64,000 nt of DNA, taken from positions 4,765,501 to 4,829,500 of the forward strand of contig NZ_AP018694.1 in NCBI RefSeq assembly GCF_009689585.1, in the 5' to 3' direction. Positions 34,874 to 43,761 of the stretch are shown piece after piece. Position 1 is the stretch's first letter; each line of letters opens with the position of its first letter. The stretch comes from Aquipluma nitroreducens. Its GTDB lineage: Bacteria; Bacteroidota; Bacteroidia; Bacteroidales; Prolixibacteraceae. The translations under genes were made by a program, and so were the position numbers. A model generated the notes under the pieces. That model saw only the letters and a list, made by a program, of their open reading frames with translations, was not told the origin of the DNA and made no database searches.

Positions 34874-35812
34874 TTATTTATTTGTTTTCAAATCGAAATA
34901 ATAATCAAGCTGTATTAAAGCAGTATATTTGGTTAACCAGCTTTTATTTTGATAGATCGTGTAGGGCACTCCGAACCGGAGGTAGAAGTCTTTCAAATAA
35001 TTAAACCATGCGCCAACAAAAAGATTAGCATTGTAATCGTCGGTATATGGAATAGATGAGCCAGCTTTTTTGTCCTTTAAATTCCAGAAACCATAAGCGC
35101 CACCTTCAAGACCAAAATTTCCATAATTTGAATTGAACTGTTTTTGAAAAGTTATAGATGCGCCTGCTTCATCTCCTACATTTAATCCTTGGGAATTGCC
35201 GGTACGATATTCAAAATAGATTGAATATATCATATCCAGATTCTTGAATCGATGCAGGCCGGCTACGTCACCTTTAAACTTGTATGCCCCAAGACCGAGC
35301 GGGTTATCATTCGCTCTAATATTTTTGTATTTTCCGGTTGGAAAACCAACAGTTATGCTTGAAGTCAGGTTATTTTCGAAATTTTTCGATTCAAGAAGTC
35401 TATAATTACCCCCTATTGCAAAATCTCCGAATCCTTTGTCGGTAATTGTTGTTGTTGGAGAAAAATGATGAATTGAAGCAAGCTGAATTATAGTGAATAA
35501 ATTAATACGGTCTGTAAGTCCATAAACTGCACGACCATAGTAATATGCCTCATTTAGGACCATAGTTTCAGAAACTTGCTCGGTTTTTCCATTTTTCGAA
35601 TTCAGATATTTGTAGTATTCAGGGAACTCTGCCTGTAAACTAAAAAGTATCCTATTCTTACTGAGGGTTAAAGGTTGAAGATTTAATACTGAGATAAATA
35701 CGGGTCTTTTAGCAAATCCGGTATCTTGTAGTATTTCGGAATTCTGTCCGATAGATGGCCTTACTAATACTAGTAATAAGCTGAACAACAGAAGAATCAT
35801 TTTCTTTTTCAT
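34874..35812 (-). CDS. Outer-membrane beta-barrel protein of an export operon
   Basis: The 312-residue protein has a signal peptide (LLLFSLLLVLVRPSIGQ) and strand-rich sequence throughout, for example AEFPEYYKYLNSKNG, SSITVGFPTGKYKNIRANDN and YFYLRFGVPY-like strands near the end. It resembles the barrel 'transporter' proteins of Bacteroidota, but I cannot name a family firmly. It is the first gene of the leftward operon. A candidate TetR operator lies about 100 bases upstream. Confidence 0.6.
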   Translation of the reverse strand: MKKKMILLLFSLLLVLVRPSIGQNSEILQDTGFAKRPVFISVLNLQPLTLSKNRILFSLQAEFPEYYKYLNSKNGKTEQVSETMVLNEAYYYGRAVYGLTDRINLFTIIQLASIHHFSPTTTITDKGFGDFAIGGNYRLLESKNFENNLTSSITVGFPTGKYKNIRANDNPLGLGAYKFKGDVAGLHRFKNLDMIYSIYFEYRTGNSQGLNVGDEAGASITFQKQFNSNYGNFGLEGGAYGFWNLKDKKAGSSIPYTDDYNANLFVGAWFNYLKDFYLRFGVPYTIYQNKSWLTKYTALIQLDYYFDLKTNK

Positions 35813-35914
35813 CGTATATCTATTTAAGATTTATGTATGCTGAACATCTATTGCTTAATTAACTTTCTTGTTTTTGCCTGTATAGTAATTCGTATTTAAT
35901 GATTTTATTTAGAT

Positions 35915-35934
35915 GCAAATAAACGCTCACTTAC
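35915..35934. promoter_or_regulatory. Candidate TetR operator upstream of the export operon
   Basis: GCAAATAAACGCTCACTTAC shares 15 of 20 bases with the reverse complement of the site at 36566-36585. It lies between the TetR gene and the first export gene, upstream of that gene. Two related sites near a TetR gene and its presumed target operon suggest one regulon. Confidence 0.5.
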
Positions 35935-35968
35935 ATTGCTGGTCAAAATTTTTTAAGTTTTAAAGCAC

Positions 35969-36559
35969 TTATTTTTTAAGCATTTTCAATAATAATAGTA
36001 TCATTTGGCTGCAAAAATTATCGAATTGAAAACCTTTTCCACCAATCAACATTTCCATATTCATTGCAAGAGGAATGCCCATATACATTAATGCTACGTT
36101 TTCTATAACGACATTTTCATCCCAGATTTCTGCACTAATACCATCTGAAATTATTTCCATCACGAACTGTTTTTGATCGTGAAAGATTTGTTGCAGACGT
36201 TTCTTTAGTTCAGGATCGTTTTTATAGGATGCCTCAGAAAAAAGCAACATGTTTATTCCTTTGTTATTAGTATGATATTCAATAGTCGTACTCAGGTATT
36301 TATTTAATCGAATGGAAGGCTCTTCATCAGACCTTGCTATTTTTCCTAGTTCCCCAATAAAATTATCTTGTATATCGTTGAAAATGGATACGATAATGTC
36401 ATTTTTAGATTTAAAATGACGAAAAATACTTCCCTCGCTCATACCAATCCGTTCAGCAAGATTCTTGATTGATAGATTTTTTATTCCATGGGTTGAGATA
36501 ATATCAATTACTGCTTGTTTAATTTGTTCCTGGCGAATATCAGTGCTCTGTCGTTCCAT
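35969..36559 (-). CDS. TetR-family regulator of the ABC-2 export operon
   Basis: The 196-residue protein has the TetR DNA-binding domain (IKNLAERIGMSEGSIFRHFK at about residues 25-44) and a helical ligand domain. It precedes the export operon on the same strand, with a gap that contains a candidate operator. A second, related site lies 7 bases upstream of its own start. This pattern fits autoregulation plus control of the exporter. The inducer is unknown. Confidence 0.88.
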   Translation of the reverse strand: MERQSTDIRQEQIKQAVIDIISTHGIKNLSIKNLAERIGMSEGSIFRHFKSKNDIIVSIFNDIQDNFIGELGKIARSDEEPSIRLNKYLSTTIEYHTNNKGINMLLFSEASYKNDPELKKRLQQIFHDQKQFVMEIISDGISAEIWDENVVIENVALMYMGIPLAMNMEMLIGGKGFQFDNFCSQMILLLLKMLKK

Positions 36560-36565
36560 AATAAA

Positions 36566-36585
36566 GTAAGTGAGTGTTTGCTTAC
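36566..36585. promoter_or_regulatory. Imperfect inverted repeat upstream of the tetR gene
   Basis: GTAAGTGAGTGTTTGCTTAC starts and ends with GTAAG/CTTAC and is imperfect in the middle. It sits directly upstream of the TetR start codon. The related 20-mer at 35915-35934 is its likely second copy. Confidence 0.5.
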
Positions 36586-36762
36586 AAAGATATAGGTATT
36601 TTTATAAATAACCAACAATCCTCAAAATATTTTGAAAGAAAAACTCAAGCAGTTCGAATCAATATCAGTGTCTGAAGTTTCATTTTTCACTTTGAAAAAA
36701 CTTAGAGATTGCTTAAACTATCTTCGATTTTAGATAACTGATTGCTTCAGTTGAGGCCAATT

Positions 36763-37242
36763 TTATTTTTCACACAACCGATTAGAAAAAATTGGACAAT
36801 ATAGTTGGTAAGTATTTGCTAATACAATCTGGTGAAATTTCTTATAATTCTTTTTTTTTTTGTTTCTTATAATCGTGAAATATGCAAAAAAAATAAAAAT
36901 CAAGGTTACGGCTATTCTGAAAATCATCGCACCCATAGTTTTAGTTTCGTATTTACCTCCTGTTTTCACATGAATTAGGAATCCAATGAATGTAAGGATG
37001 AGTATCAGTAATGTAATTCCTAAGGACTGCACGGTCCATTTTTTAGCTTTTATAAATCCAAAAACAGCAGACAAATAGAGTAGGCTGCTTACGAAATTTG
37101 CCCAAACAACGAATAAGACATAGTTTCCCTCTTTTGCTCGTATGCCAAATAAATCAAATATTATTGAACTGCTTAGAAATAAGGTTAGTAACCCAAAGGC
37201 GGCTAAAGCTAATACCAATAAATAGGGAAGTGCTCGTTTCAT
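36763..37242 (-). CDS. Four-helix membrane protein, paralogue of the gene at 13243
   Basis: The 159-residue protein repeats the plan of the one at 13243: SSSIIFDLFGIRAKEGNYVL, four hydrophobic helices and a basic C-terminal stretch. After RNKKKKNYKKFHQ the sequence loses similarity. A long A/T run (about 36850-36860) precedes this tail, so a homopolymer error may have extended the frame. No named family is recognised. It lies downstream of the haem-copper operon and near a TetR gene. Confidence 0.7.
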   Translation of the reverse strand: MKRALPYLLVLALAAFGLLTLFLSSSIIFDLFGIRAKEGNYVLFVVWANFVSSLLYLSAVFGFIKAKKWTVQSLGITLLILILTFIGFLIHVKTGGKYETKTMGAMIFRIAVTLIFIFFAYFTIIRNKKKKNYKKFHQIVLANTYQLYCPIFSNRLCEK

Positions 37243-37299
37243 GATTAATTGATTTTAATGAATGTGAGATTTGATTGTGCTATTTTTGCTCCATTTCAA

Positions 37300-38055
37300 T
37301 CAAATCTGCTTATGCCGAACGCTATAGCTAATGCCAAATAGCAATAACAGCGCAATGATTGCTGGTAGCGCCAGAAAAAGCAAACCTAATCCGGGAGTAT
37401 TCTTTCCCGTTTCAGGATTGTAATTAAAACAGGAGAATAATTGATTCTTAGCTGGCAACCGATATGAAGGAGAAAAAACATCGTTGACACTTCTGATCAA
37501 TAATTCAAGATCTGATTTATTTCTCATGCCAATCAGTTTTTTCGTGATATAACCTTCTTTATTAACGCCAACCAGTAGGGCATCATGATCATACTGGCTC
37601 CGGATGCTGTCCCATAAAGGGTTGAACCCTACCGACAGGTTCAGTTTTTCAATGTCGCCGGTGGTCGCAAAAAGCCATTGTTTATTATTTCCAAGGTTAA
37701 GACCTTTCGACAGGTTTATCATATCCTCGCGGGTGTCTCTGGGATCGAAGCTAAGTACTAAAACGCTAAAGTTCCCAGTATCGGTTTTAAATTGCAGATT
37801 TTCTTTTAATTGTAAGAGAAATGGGTTGCAAATGCCTGAACATCTTGTGAAAATTAAAGCTAAAATAACTGGTTTTATGGCAGATAGCTGAGTCAGAGTT
37901 CGATAATCTCCATTGTTTAAGTTTAATTTTGCATCATAAACTTTTTCGTAGATATTGTTTTCTTCCTCAAACCCGGTTGAGGCAATTTGAGCTACGGCTA
38001 ACTGATTAAAGAAAAAACTTAATGCTAGGAAGCAGAAAATAAAATGTTTAAACAT
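37300..38055 (-). CDS. Sco/SenC-family copper chaperone
   Basis: The 251-residue protein has a signal peptide and a thioredoxin-like Sco domain with the copper-binding CSGIC pair (C72 and C76) and the distal His (YDHDALL, H156). A C-terminal membrane helix follows. Sco proteins deliver copper to the CuA centre of haem-copper enzymes. The gene overlaps the end of the subunit I gene by 31 bases and is cotranscribed with it. A second Sco gene lies at 40088, so two copper chaperones serve one enzyme. Confidence 0.9.
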   Translation of the reverse strand: MFKHFIFCFLALSFFFNQLAVAQIASTGFEEENNIYEKVYDAKLNLNNGDYRTLTQLSAIKPVILALIFTRCSGICNPFLLQLKENLQFKTDTGNFSVLVLSFDPRDTREDMINLSKGLNLGNNKQWLFATTGDIEKLNLSVGFNPLWDSIRSQYDHDALLVGVNKEGYITKKLIGMRNKSDLELLIRSVNDVFSPSYRLPAKNQLFSCFNYNPETGKNTPGLGLLFLALPAIIALLLLFGISYSVRHKQI

Positions 38056-39464
38056 CGTTTACATATTTGAAAGAAAAAGATAAGAATTGCCGCTAAATAT
38101 ATGGTAGCAAACACGGCTGCCCCAATTGCTAACGGCACTGCCATCGGAAATTCAGCAGGATAATTACTGTACCTGCGAGGTATTGATTCCGCTCCGCCAA
38201 TATAAAAGGCCATAAGGAAGCCTATTCCGCCAATCAGGAGCAGTGTTATTTTTAATTTCGTTAATTTCTCGGAGTTGGTATTTTCGGAGAATTGAATTGA
38301 AAACCAATGGAAGAATGCCAGGCTGAACAGCACGTTGCCCAACGCGTTATAGGTGTGAAAATGCGCGGGAACCCATAGGGTATTGTGAAGAACAAAATTA
38401 TTTGTGATCGTTACATCAATAACGGCCCCCAATCCGCCAATAACCCATCCGGCCACACCGATAAAAAACAGTAGATTCGTTAGCGACCATTTTATGGGTG
38501 TTCGATAAACGGCTACCAACACGCTGAATACGGTAACCCCGGCAGCAGGCAAACTGGCCATGTAAGACGCAATTTGTCCAATAATCTGGAATCCAACCGG
38601 CTGAACAAAGTCCATGTATAAATGATGGAAAAAGGCGGTTAGTATAAATACCAGGGTACAGTTCCAGGCCAGGGAAATATACCAGGTGGTTTTCCATTTT
38701 GGTCTTCCGCCCACTTCCGAAAATAATTCGTAAATCACCGCCAGTCCTAAATAGAGCATTTCATTGGCAATGGTGTGACCAAAAAAGTAAGTGAGGTTTT
38801 TCATCAGCAAAGCGTCATTAACAAACGCGCCATTCGAATAATATTCGGCGGCATACATTGCAAGCAGCAGCACAGCCCCCAGCAGGCAGGCTACAATTCC
38901 AATCAGCGTAATCATCGAGATCAGGATAAAAGGAGGTGTTTGAATGGTTGGATTTTTCCTGAAATATTGCCAGGCCAAAGCTTTGGTTAGTGGGTATTTC
39001 TTCAGTGTTTGGGTCATCATACTCACTGCCCAGGTTAACCAACCAACGCCCATCACTAAAATAGAACCCAAAAACATGGGAGTTGCCCATTTGGCCCACA
39101 TAATTTTAAGCGGCAATGGATAAAGGAAGGTCCAACCCGCATGGAAATTTCCAATGTAAGTTGAAGTCCACAGCATTAGAATTCCAGTTACTGTAAGTAC
39201 CATGGCCACAACGTTGGCCAAATAGCTGGTTTTTAAATATCGTTCCATCAAATAGTTGATACCGGCCATCCCCGCAACAAACCAAATACCTATTTGGGTA
39301 AGTCCGTGTGTTGTCATGTGAGCATAGAAAGTTGCGGGTTGCTCATGGATTATTTCCCCTTGATTCAGACGCATGAGTATGCCCAACACAATGTTTACAA
39401 TGAATAAGAAAAGAACCGTTATAATCCAGAGTGAGGTGATTTTTCTCAATTTTATGGTTTCCAT
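38025..39464 (-). CDS. Haem-copper oxidase subunit I, NO-reductase-like active site
   Basis: The 479-residue protein has about twelve membrane helices. All haem and CuB histidines are visible: low-spin H53 (HMTTHGLTQ), CuB H230 (YFFGHTIANEM), H280/H281 (FFHHLYMD) and H368/H370 (VPAHFHTYNAL). Four residues after H230, where O2-reducing oxidases have the cross-linked Tyr (H-x3-Y), there is Asn234, followed by Glu235. Tyr loss and a nearby acidic residue are seen in NO reductases of this superfamily. The closest overall pattern is B-type. O2 reductase activity is therefore doubtful and NO reduction plausible. Sits between a CuA subunit and a Sco gene. Confidence 0.85.
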   Translation of the reverse strand: METIKLRKITSLWIITVLFLFIVNIVLGILMRLNQGEIIHEQPATFYAHMTTHGLTQIGIWFVAGMAGINYLMERYLKTSYLANVVAMVLTVTGILMLWTSTYIGNFHAGWTFLYPLPLKIMWAKWATPMFLGSILVMGVGWLTWAVSMMTQTLKKYPLTKALAWQYFRKNPTIQTPPFILISMITLIGIVACLLGAVLLLAMYAAEYYSNGAFVNDALLMKNLTYFFGHTIANEMLYLGLAVIYELFSEVGGRPKWKTTWYISLAWNCTLVFILTAFFHHLYMDFVQPVGFQIIGQIASYMASLPAAGVTVFSVLVAVYRTPIKWSLTNLLFFIGVAGWVIGGLGAVIDVTITNNFVLHNTLWVPAHFHTYNALGNVLFSLAFFHWFSIQFSENTNSEKLTKLKITLLLIGGIGFLMAFYIGGAESIPRRYSNYPAEFPMAVPLAIGAAVFATIYLAAILIFFFQICKRCLNILFSAS

Positions 39465-39470
39465 AATTCT

Positions 39471-40022
39471 CTATTTAATAGTTAAGGAGGCTCGCATGAC
39501 CTGATGTGCCATTCCACAATATTCAAGACATAAAATGGTATAGTTTCCAGGCTCTTTAAATTTCCATCGCAAGCAGTTTACATATCCTGGCATTGCCTGA
39601 GTCTGGGCAATTAACCTGTTAGATTGATCGTATATTGCAAAGCCATGGTTTACATCCAGGCTGGTTACTCTAAATTCGACCAGCTTGTTTGCAGGCAATT
39701 CGATGGAAGCTTCTCCCACAGGATTTTTAGGATCTATTGCTTTGTCAGACATTAAGAAAGTAAATTGCATGGCCGACACATGTATTACACGGGCAGGGGT
39801 CTCATCTGAAAAAAGAAAATAGGGCGAACGGGGAATTGTAACCGACGCGAAAATACCCAGAATCACAAACAGGATTAGTAAAAACCAAAATCTTGTTCTT
39901 AATGGGTTGCGTATCCCTTGATCATCTTTTCCGGCTTTTTTAGAAGAAAGATATACGAAGGTGAAAACCAACGTGCTCATACCTGCTAAAACCAAAAATA
40001 ATATTAGAATTGAATTCTGCAT
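39471..40022 (-). CDS. Haem-copper oxidase subunit II with CuA centre
   Basis: The 183-residue protein has two membrane helices and a cupredoxin domain. All CuA ligands are present: H126 (DVNHGF), then C165, E167, C169, H173 and M176 in CLEYCGMAHQVM. It therefore takes electrons from a cytochrome c, probably the one at 40708. It lies six bases before the subunit I gene. An intact CuA site next to a subunit I without the oxidase Tyr is unusual, since classical cNOR uses a haem c subunit. Confidence 0.92.
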   Translation of the reverse strand: MQNSILILFLVLAGMSTLVFTFVYLSSKKAGKDDQGIRNPLRTRFWFLLILFVILGIFASVTIPRSPYFLFSDETPARVIHVSAMQFTFLMSDKAIDPKNPVGEASIELPANKLVEFRVTSLDVNHGFAIYDQSNRLIAQTQAMPGYVNCLRWKFKEPGNYTILCLEYCGMAHQVMRASLTIK

Positions 40023-40087
40023 GGCATTATCTATTTTAATTTTTTGTTGAAGAAGAACAAATACCTGATTTGCTTCAACTGCATTAG

Positions 40088-40705
40088 TTACTTCGGAAAC
40101 TGTTCATTTAAAAGGGTTCTCAGATCAGCAATCAAACGTTCCGTCTCTTTTGGGATTGTTCCGTCATACACGCCACGAATGTGTTTGTGGGTGTCAACCA
40201 ACAAAAGGCCGCCACTGTGAATATAATTACCGGGAGACGATTTGTCAGGGTAGGCCGTTGCAAAATAGCTGTTTTCCGCCATCGAATAAATGCTGTCTTT
40301 TTCTCCGGTTACAAAAAACCATTTATGGCCATCGACCCCCAGAGCTTCAGCAAATGATTTTAGCCTTGGTATTGTATCATTTTCAGGATCAATGGTGTGC
40401 GACAGAAAGAAGATATGCGGATTTGTTTTAAATGCTTCATATACTTTTTTCATTTCACTGGTCATAATCGGACATATAGAAGTACAGGAAAGAAATATGA
40501 AATCGGCAACATATATTTTATCGTCGAAGGTTTTCCCGGTAACCACAGCACTATCCTGACTTAAAAATGTGAATGGTTTAATCGTAGAATATATAGTATC
40601 GTTGCCTGTTATGATTGGGTGCCCAATGATTGGCAATTTCTTTTCGGTGTTTGCACAACCAGCCAGAAGCAAGGCAATTATTAAAATATTCAGGATATTT
40701 TTCAC
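40088..40705 (-). CDS. Sco1/SenC-family lipoprotein
   Basis: The 205-residue lipoprotein (lipobox at LLAGCANT, C17) has the Sco fold with CTSIC (C74 and C78) and YIHSGGLLLV (H163). The family shuttles copper, or reduces CuA cysteines, for haem-copper enzymes. It is two bases downstream of the cytochrome c gene and 65 bases upstream of the CuA subunit gene, so it is probably the CuA maturation factor. Confidence 0.92.
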   Translation of the reverse strand: MKNILNILIIALLLAGCANTEKKLPIIGHPIITGNDTIYSTIKPFTFLSQDSAVVTGKTFDDKIYVADFIFLSCTSICPIMTSEMKKVYEAFKTNPHIFFLSHTIDPENDTIPRLKSFAEALGVDGHKWFFVTGEKDSIYSMAENSYFATAYPDKSSPGNYIHSGGLLLVDTHKHIRGVYDGTIPKETERLIADLRTLLNEQFPK

Positions 40706-40707
40706 GA

Positions 40708-41136
40708 TTACTTAATTGAAAGAATATAGTCAACTATTGCGTCTAATTCTTCAGCAGACAATGCTTTTGTAATGGCTATTTGTGGTTGCATCACGCTGGA
40801 TTGAGATGGATCAACAATGGATTTGCCTTCACCTTTCAAATAAGCTGTTAAACCCGCTTTGTTTCCTGAATAAGCCGCTGCAATATCTTTAACAGCCGGA
40901 CCAACCAGTTTTTTGTTCAATTGATGGCAAACCAGGCACCCTTTGTCTTTATACAGTTTTTCTCCGTATCCGACTGTTGCAGAAGCTACCTGGGTATTTT
41001 TTTCTTCAGGTGTTGCTTGTTCCGGATTGCTTGTTTGTACTGTTTCGGTACTTTTTTGATTATCCTTTTTCGGTGAGCTGCATGATGCGGCCATTATTAA
41101 AACCAAACTAATTGCGATTAAAGTTTCTTTTTTCAT
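40708..41136 (-). CDS. Class I c-type cytochrome, lipoprotein
   Basis: The 142-residue protein has a lipoprotein signal (IMAASCSSPKK), a charged linker, and a single-haem domain with CLVCHQ (C67, C70, H71) and the axial Met in SVMQPQ (M116). It is the likely electron donor to the CuA subunit encoded two genes downstream. Its ATG overlaps the end of the UspA-transaldolase ORF by four bases, coupling the two. Confidence 0.92.
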   Translation of the reverse strand: MKKETLIAISLVLIMAASCSSPKKDNQKSTETVQTSNPEQATPEEKNTQVASATVGYGEKLYKDKGCLVCHQLNKKLVGPAVKDIAAAYSGNKAGLTAYLKGEGKSIVDPSQSSVMQPQIAITKALSAEELDAIVDYILSIK

Positions 41137-42836
41137 GATACTGATTTTAAATTGTTATTTTTATTTCTTTTTTCTTCATCACCAAGAAGAAAACGGTCAT
41201 CAGATTCTTTTTTAGGAGAATTCTCTAATGACTTTTTTGCAATTACTTCCAACAGCTTATCAAAAGATTCAATAAATTTCTTGATCCCATCCTCTTCAAG
41301 TTTTCTGCTAATTTTTTTTATATCGATCCCGACCTCTGCTAATTCAGACATCACCCATTTAGCCTGAGCAATGTCAACTTCTAATTGGAGTGCAGGATTG
41401 CCGTGATTACGATAAGCTTGAAGAGTTTCGAGAGTAATTGTATTGATTGTATCAGGCCCAATAAGAGCTTCTACATATTTAACATCACTATAATCGTGAT
41501 TTTTGGTTTTTGTGCTAGCCCAAAGTAGCCTTTGGGGTAAGGCTCCTTCGAGGGCTAATCTAGCGAACTGTTTACCTTCAAATGTCTTTTTATAAATTTC
41601 ATAAGCAATTTTAGCATAAGAAATTGCAACCTGTCCACGAATATCTGTGGCAAAATGTGCCTGTTCTCCGTGTGAAGCAATAAAGTCTGCCTCTACCGGA
41701 TCCATCACAGAATCTATTCGGCTTAGAAAAAAGCTTGCTACTGAAACAATATTCTTAACCGGTTTACCCTGATCAAGACGCGCTGTAAGGCCAGCAATGT
41801 AGGCTTTTATAACCTGCCTGTATCGCGATAATCCAAATAATAAAGTAACATTGACATTAATTCCTTCGATAATAAGTTGCCGCATTGCAGGTAAGCCTTC
41901 GGTAGTTGCCGGAACTTTAATCAAAACATTGGGTCGATTTAATGCTATCCACAACCGACGGGCTTCCTCTATTGTGCCATTGGTGTCGTGTGCCAGATGA
42001 GGATTCACTTCCAGGCTTACATATCCTTCTCTGCCATTTGTTTTTTCATACAAGTTTCTGAATTCGTCAGCAGCTTTCTGTATGTCTCGCTGGCTGAGTG
42101 TTTCATAGATTACTTTCGCATTACTTTGCTGAAGCGCTAATGCGCTAATGTCATTATCGTAGATATGGCTTTCCGATATTGCCTTCTCAAAGAGGGATGG
42201 GTTCGAAGTCATTCCTTGCAGTCCATCCTTCTCAATCAGCTGTTTCAACTCACCACTTTCGAACATATCATTCCTGATATAATCTAACCATATCGATTGG
42301 CCGAGTGTTTCTAATTTTACTAAAGGGTTGTTTTTCATGATCGTATTTTTTTTATCTTTCTGTTTCTTTCTTTTCTGCTTGGATGGTATGATGAAAACCG
42401 GAATAGAAGAATGATCTAAAACCTTTTCTGTAGCACTCTCCAGCGTTATGTCTTCCAGCCATTTCCAGCTGTGAGAGCCCATAACTATAATATCAGCATG
42501 CAAATCTTTTGAACTCCTTAATATCGATTCTGCAAAATCACCTTTCTTTACACGGGTTTGAATGCTCTTATATCCAAGAAGTTGTTTGCATTTATCAAGA
42601 AAATGCTGCGATGCTTTTTTCAGTCCTGCAACACTATCTGATTGCAAAGGACATTCATTCACTATACCTGTAAATCCCATGATCGGAGAATATCCTACTG
42701 AAGGATAATACACCGGATCTGCGATTACATGCAGCAAAATAACTTCAGCATTTATGGATTTAGCAATTGAAAAACCTGCTTTTGCTACTTTTTGTGCTGT
42801 TGAATCATAATTCAGCGCAATCAGTACTTTTTTCAC
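41133..42836 (-). CDS. UspA domain fused to transaldolase (single ORF as sequenced)
   Basis: The 567-residue ORF has a universal-stress domain at about residues 1-152 (MKKVLIALNYDSTAQKVAKA, GSHSWKWLEDITLESATEKV). A basic linker follows, and a TalA/B-type transaldolase starts at residue 167 (LVKLETLGQSIWLDYIRNDM, with the Schiff-base Lys in VLIKVPATTEGLPAM). The linker contains an A8 tract (42346-42353). With A7, the first gene would stop at TGA overlapping the ATG at 42338. So the fusion is either real, phase-variable or an indel artefact. It lies inside the haem-copper operon, two bases after the SPFH gene. Confidence 0.85.
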   Translation of the reverse strand: MKKVLIALNYDSTAQKVAKAGFSIAKSINAEVILLHVIADPVYYPSVGYSPIMGFTGIVNECPLQSDSVAGLKKASQHFLDKCKQLLGYKSIQTRVKKGDFAESILRSSKDLHADIIVMGSHSWKWLEDITLESATEKVLDHSSIPVFIIPSKQKRKKQKDKKNTIMKNNPLVKLETLGQSIWLDYIRNDMFESGELKQLIEKDGLQGMTSNPSLFEKAISESHIYDNDISALALQQSNAKVIYETLSQRDIQKAADEFRNLYEKTNGREGYVSLEVNPHLAHDTNGTIEEARRLWIALNRPNVLIKVPATTEGLPAMRQLIIEGINVNVTLLFGLSRYRQVIKAYIAGLTARLDQGKPVKNIVSVASFFLSRIDSVMDPVEADFIASHGEQAHFATDIRGQVAISYAKIAYEIYKKTFEGKQFARLALEGALPQRLLWASTKTKNHDYSDVKYVEALIGPDTINTITLETLQAYRNHGNPALQLEVDIAQAKWVMSELAEVGIDIKKISRKLEEDGIKKFIESFDKLLEVIAKKSLENSPKKESDDRFLLGDEEKRNKNNNLKSVS

Positions 42837-42837
42837 C

Positions 42838-43698
42838 TTATTTTTGTTTTTTATTTAACGGTACTACTCCTGCCATTTCTCCGATAATATTGACCAGTTC
42901 GGTACCTGTTGGAATTACAATTTTAGTATTATCACCAAGTGATACTTCAAGAGCCTCTAGCTTTCTCAATAATTGAGCGTTTCCGATAAAATATTTATCC
43001 GCTGCTTCATTGACCAGTTTAATTGCTTCGGCTTCTCCTTCGGCATGCAATATCTTCGATTGCTTAAAGCCTTCTGCTTCTTTAATCTTAGCTCGTTTTA
43101 TACCATCGGCTACGGTTTCTGCAGCTGTAGCCGAATCAATGGCCGCTATTTTCTCATTTTCAGCTTTTACCACTTTATTCATGGTTTCCTGCACATCTTT
43201 TGGCGGATCGATTTCTTTTAATTCTGTGCGTACTATCTCTATACCCCAGCTTTGAGTTTCATTATGAAGTGTTTTATAGAGTTCTGCATTAATTTTCCCG
43301 CGCTCACTGTTTGCCGACTTAAGCGTTAGAGTGCCAATGATATTTCGTAGTGTAGTACGTGCTAGATTAACGATCTGTGATTTGTAATTATTAACATTGT
43401 AGATCGATCCTTTAACACTTTCTTCATCAGATTTCACCCTAAAATAAACTTGTGCATCAACGCGTGCATTCAGATTATCGTTGGTGATTATTTCCTGTGG
43501 TTCGGCATCAACCATTTGTTCAGTAACATTCACCATATATAATCTATCGATAATTGGAATAATCCAGTGAAATCCAGGATAGGCAAAATTATGGTACTTT
43601 CCGAGCCGTTCGATCAAACCACGATGGGTTGGCCGTACGATCCTTATTCCTAAGAGAGATAGGAATACAACAGCTATTGTTGAATACAAATAGTACAT
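42838..43698 (-). CDS. SPFH/band-7 (stomatin-like) membrane protein
   Basis: The 286-residue protein has a single N-terminal membrane helix (YLYSTIAVVFLSLLGIRIV), the SPFH domain (THRGLIERLGKYHNFAYPGF, TLKSANSERGKINAELYKTL) and a long coiled-coil with repeated A/E/K stretches. It is the QmcA/stomatin type that forms membrane oligomers and controls proteases or microdomains. It precedes the UspA ORF by one base, in the middle of the leftward operon. Confidence 0.93.
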   Translation of the reverse strand: MYYLYSTIAVVFLSLLGIRIVRPTHRGLIERLGKYHNFAYPGFHWIIPIIDRLYMVNVTEQMVDAEPQEIITNDNLNARVDAQVYFRVKSDEESVKGSIYNVNNYKSQIVNLARTTLRNIIGTLTLKSANSERGKINAELYKTLHNETQSWGIEIVRTELKEIDPPKDVQETMNKVVKAENEKIAAIDSATAAETVADGIKRAKIKEAEGFKQSKILHAEGEAEAIKLVNEAADKYFIGNAQLLRKLEALEVSLGDNTKIVIPTGTELVNIIGEMAGVVPLNKKQK

Positions 43699-43761
43699 TT
43701 TATTTTCCTTTCTTTTTATTAAATTATTATGTGTCAGTATAATAGTTGGCTATTCTGTCAC

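Noticed and set aside
36640-36670. GTTCGAATC-like T-loop motif suggesting a tRNA
   Set aside because: No cloverleaf stems or anticodon arm can be formed around it.
43010-43255. Plus-strand open frame opposite the SPFH gene
   Set aside because: Mirror reading of a Glu/Ala-rich coiled coil; no family features.
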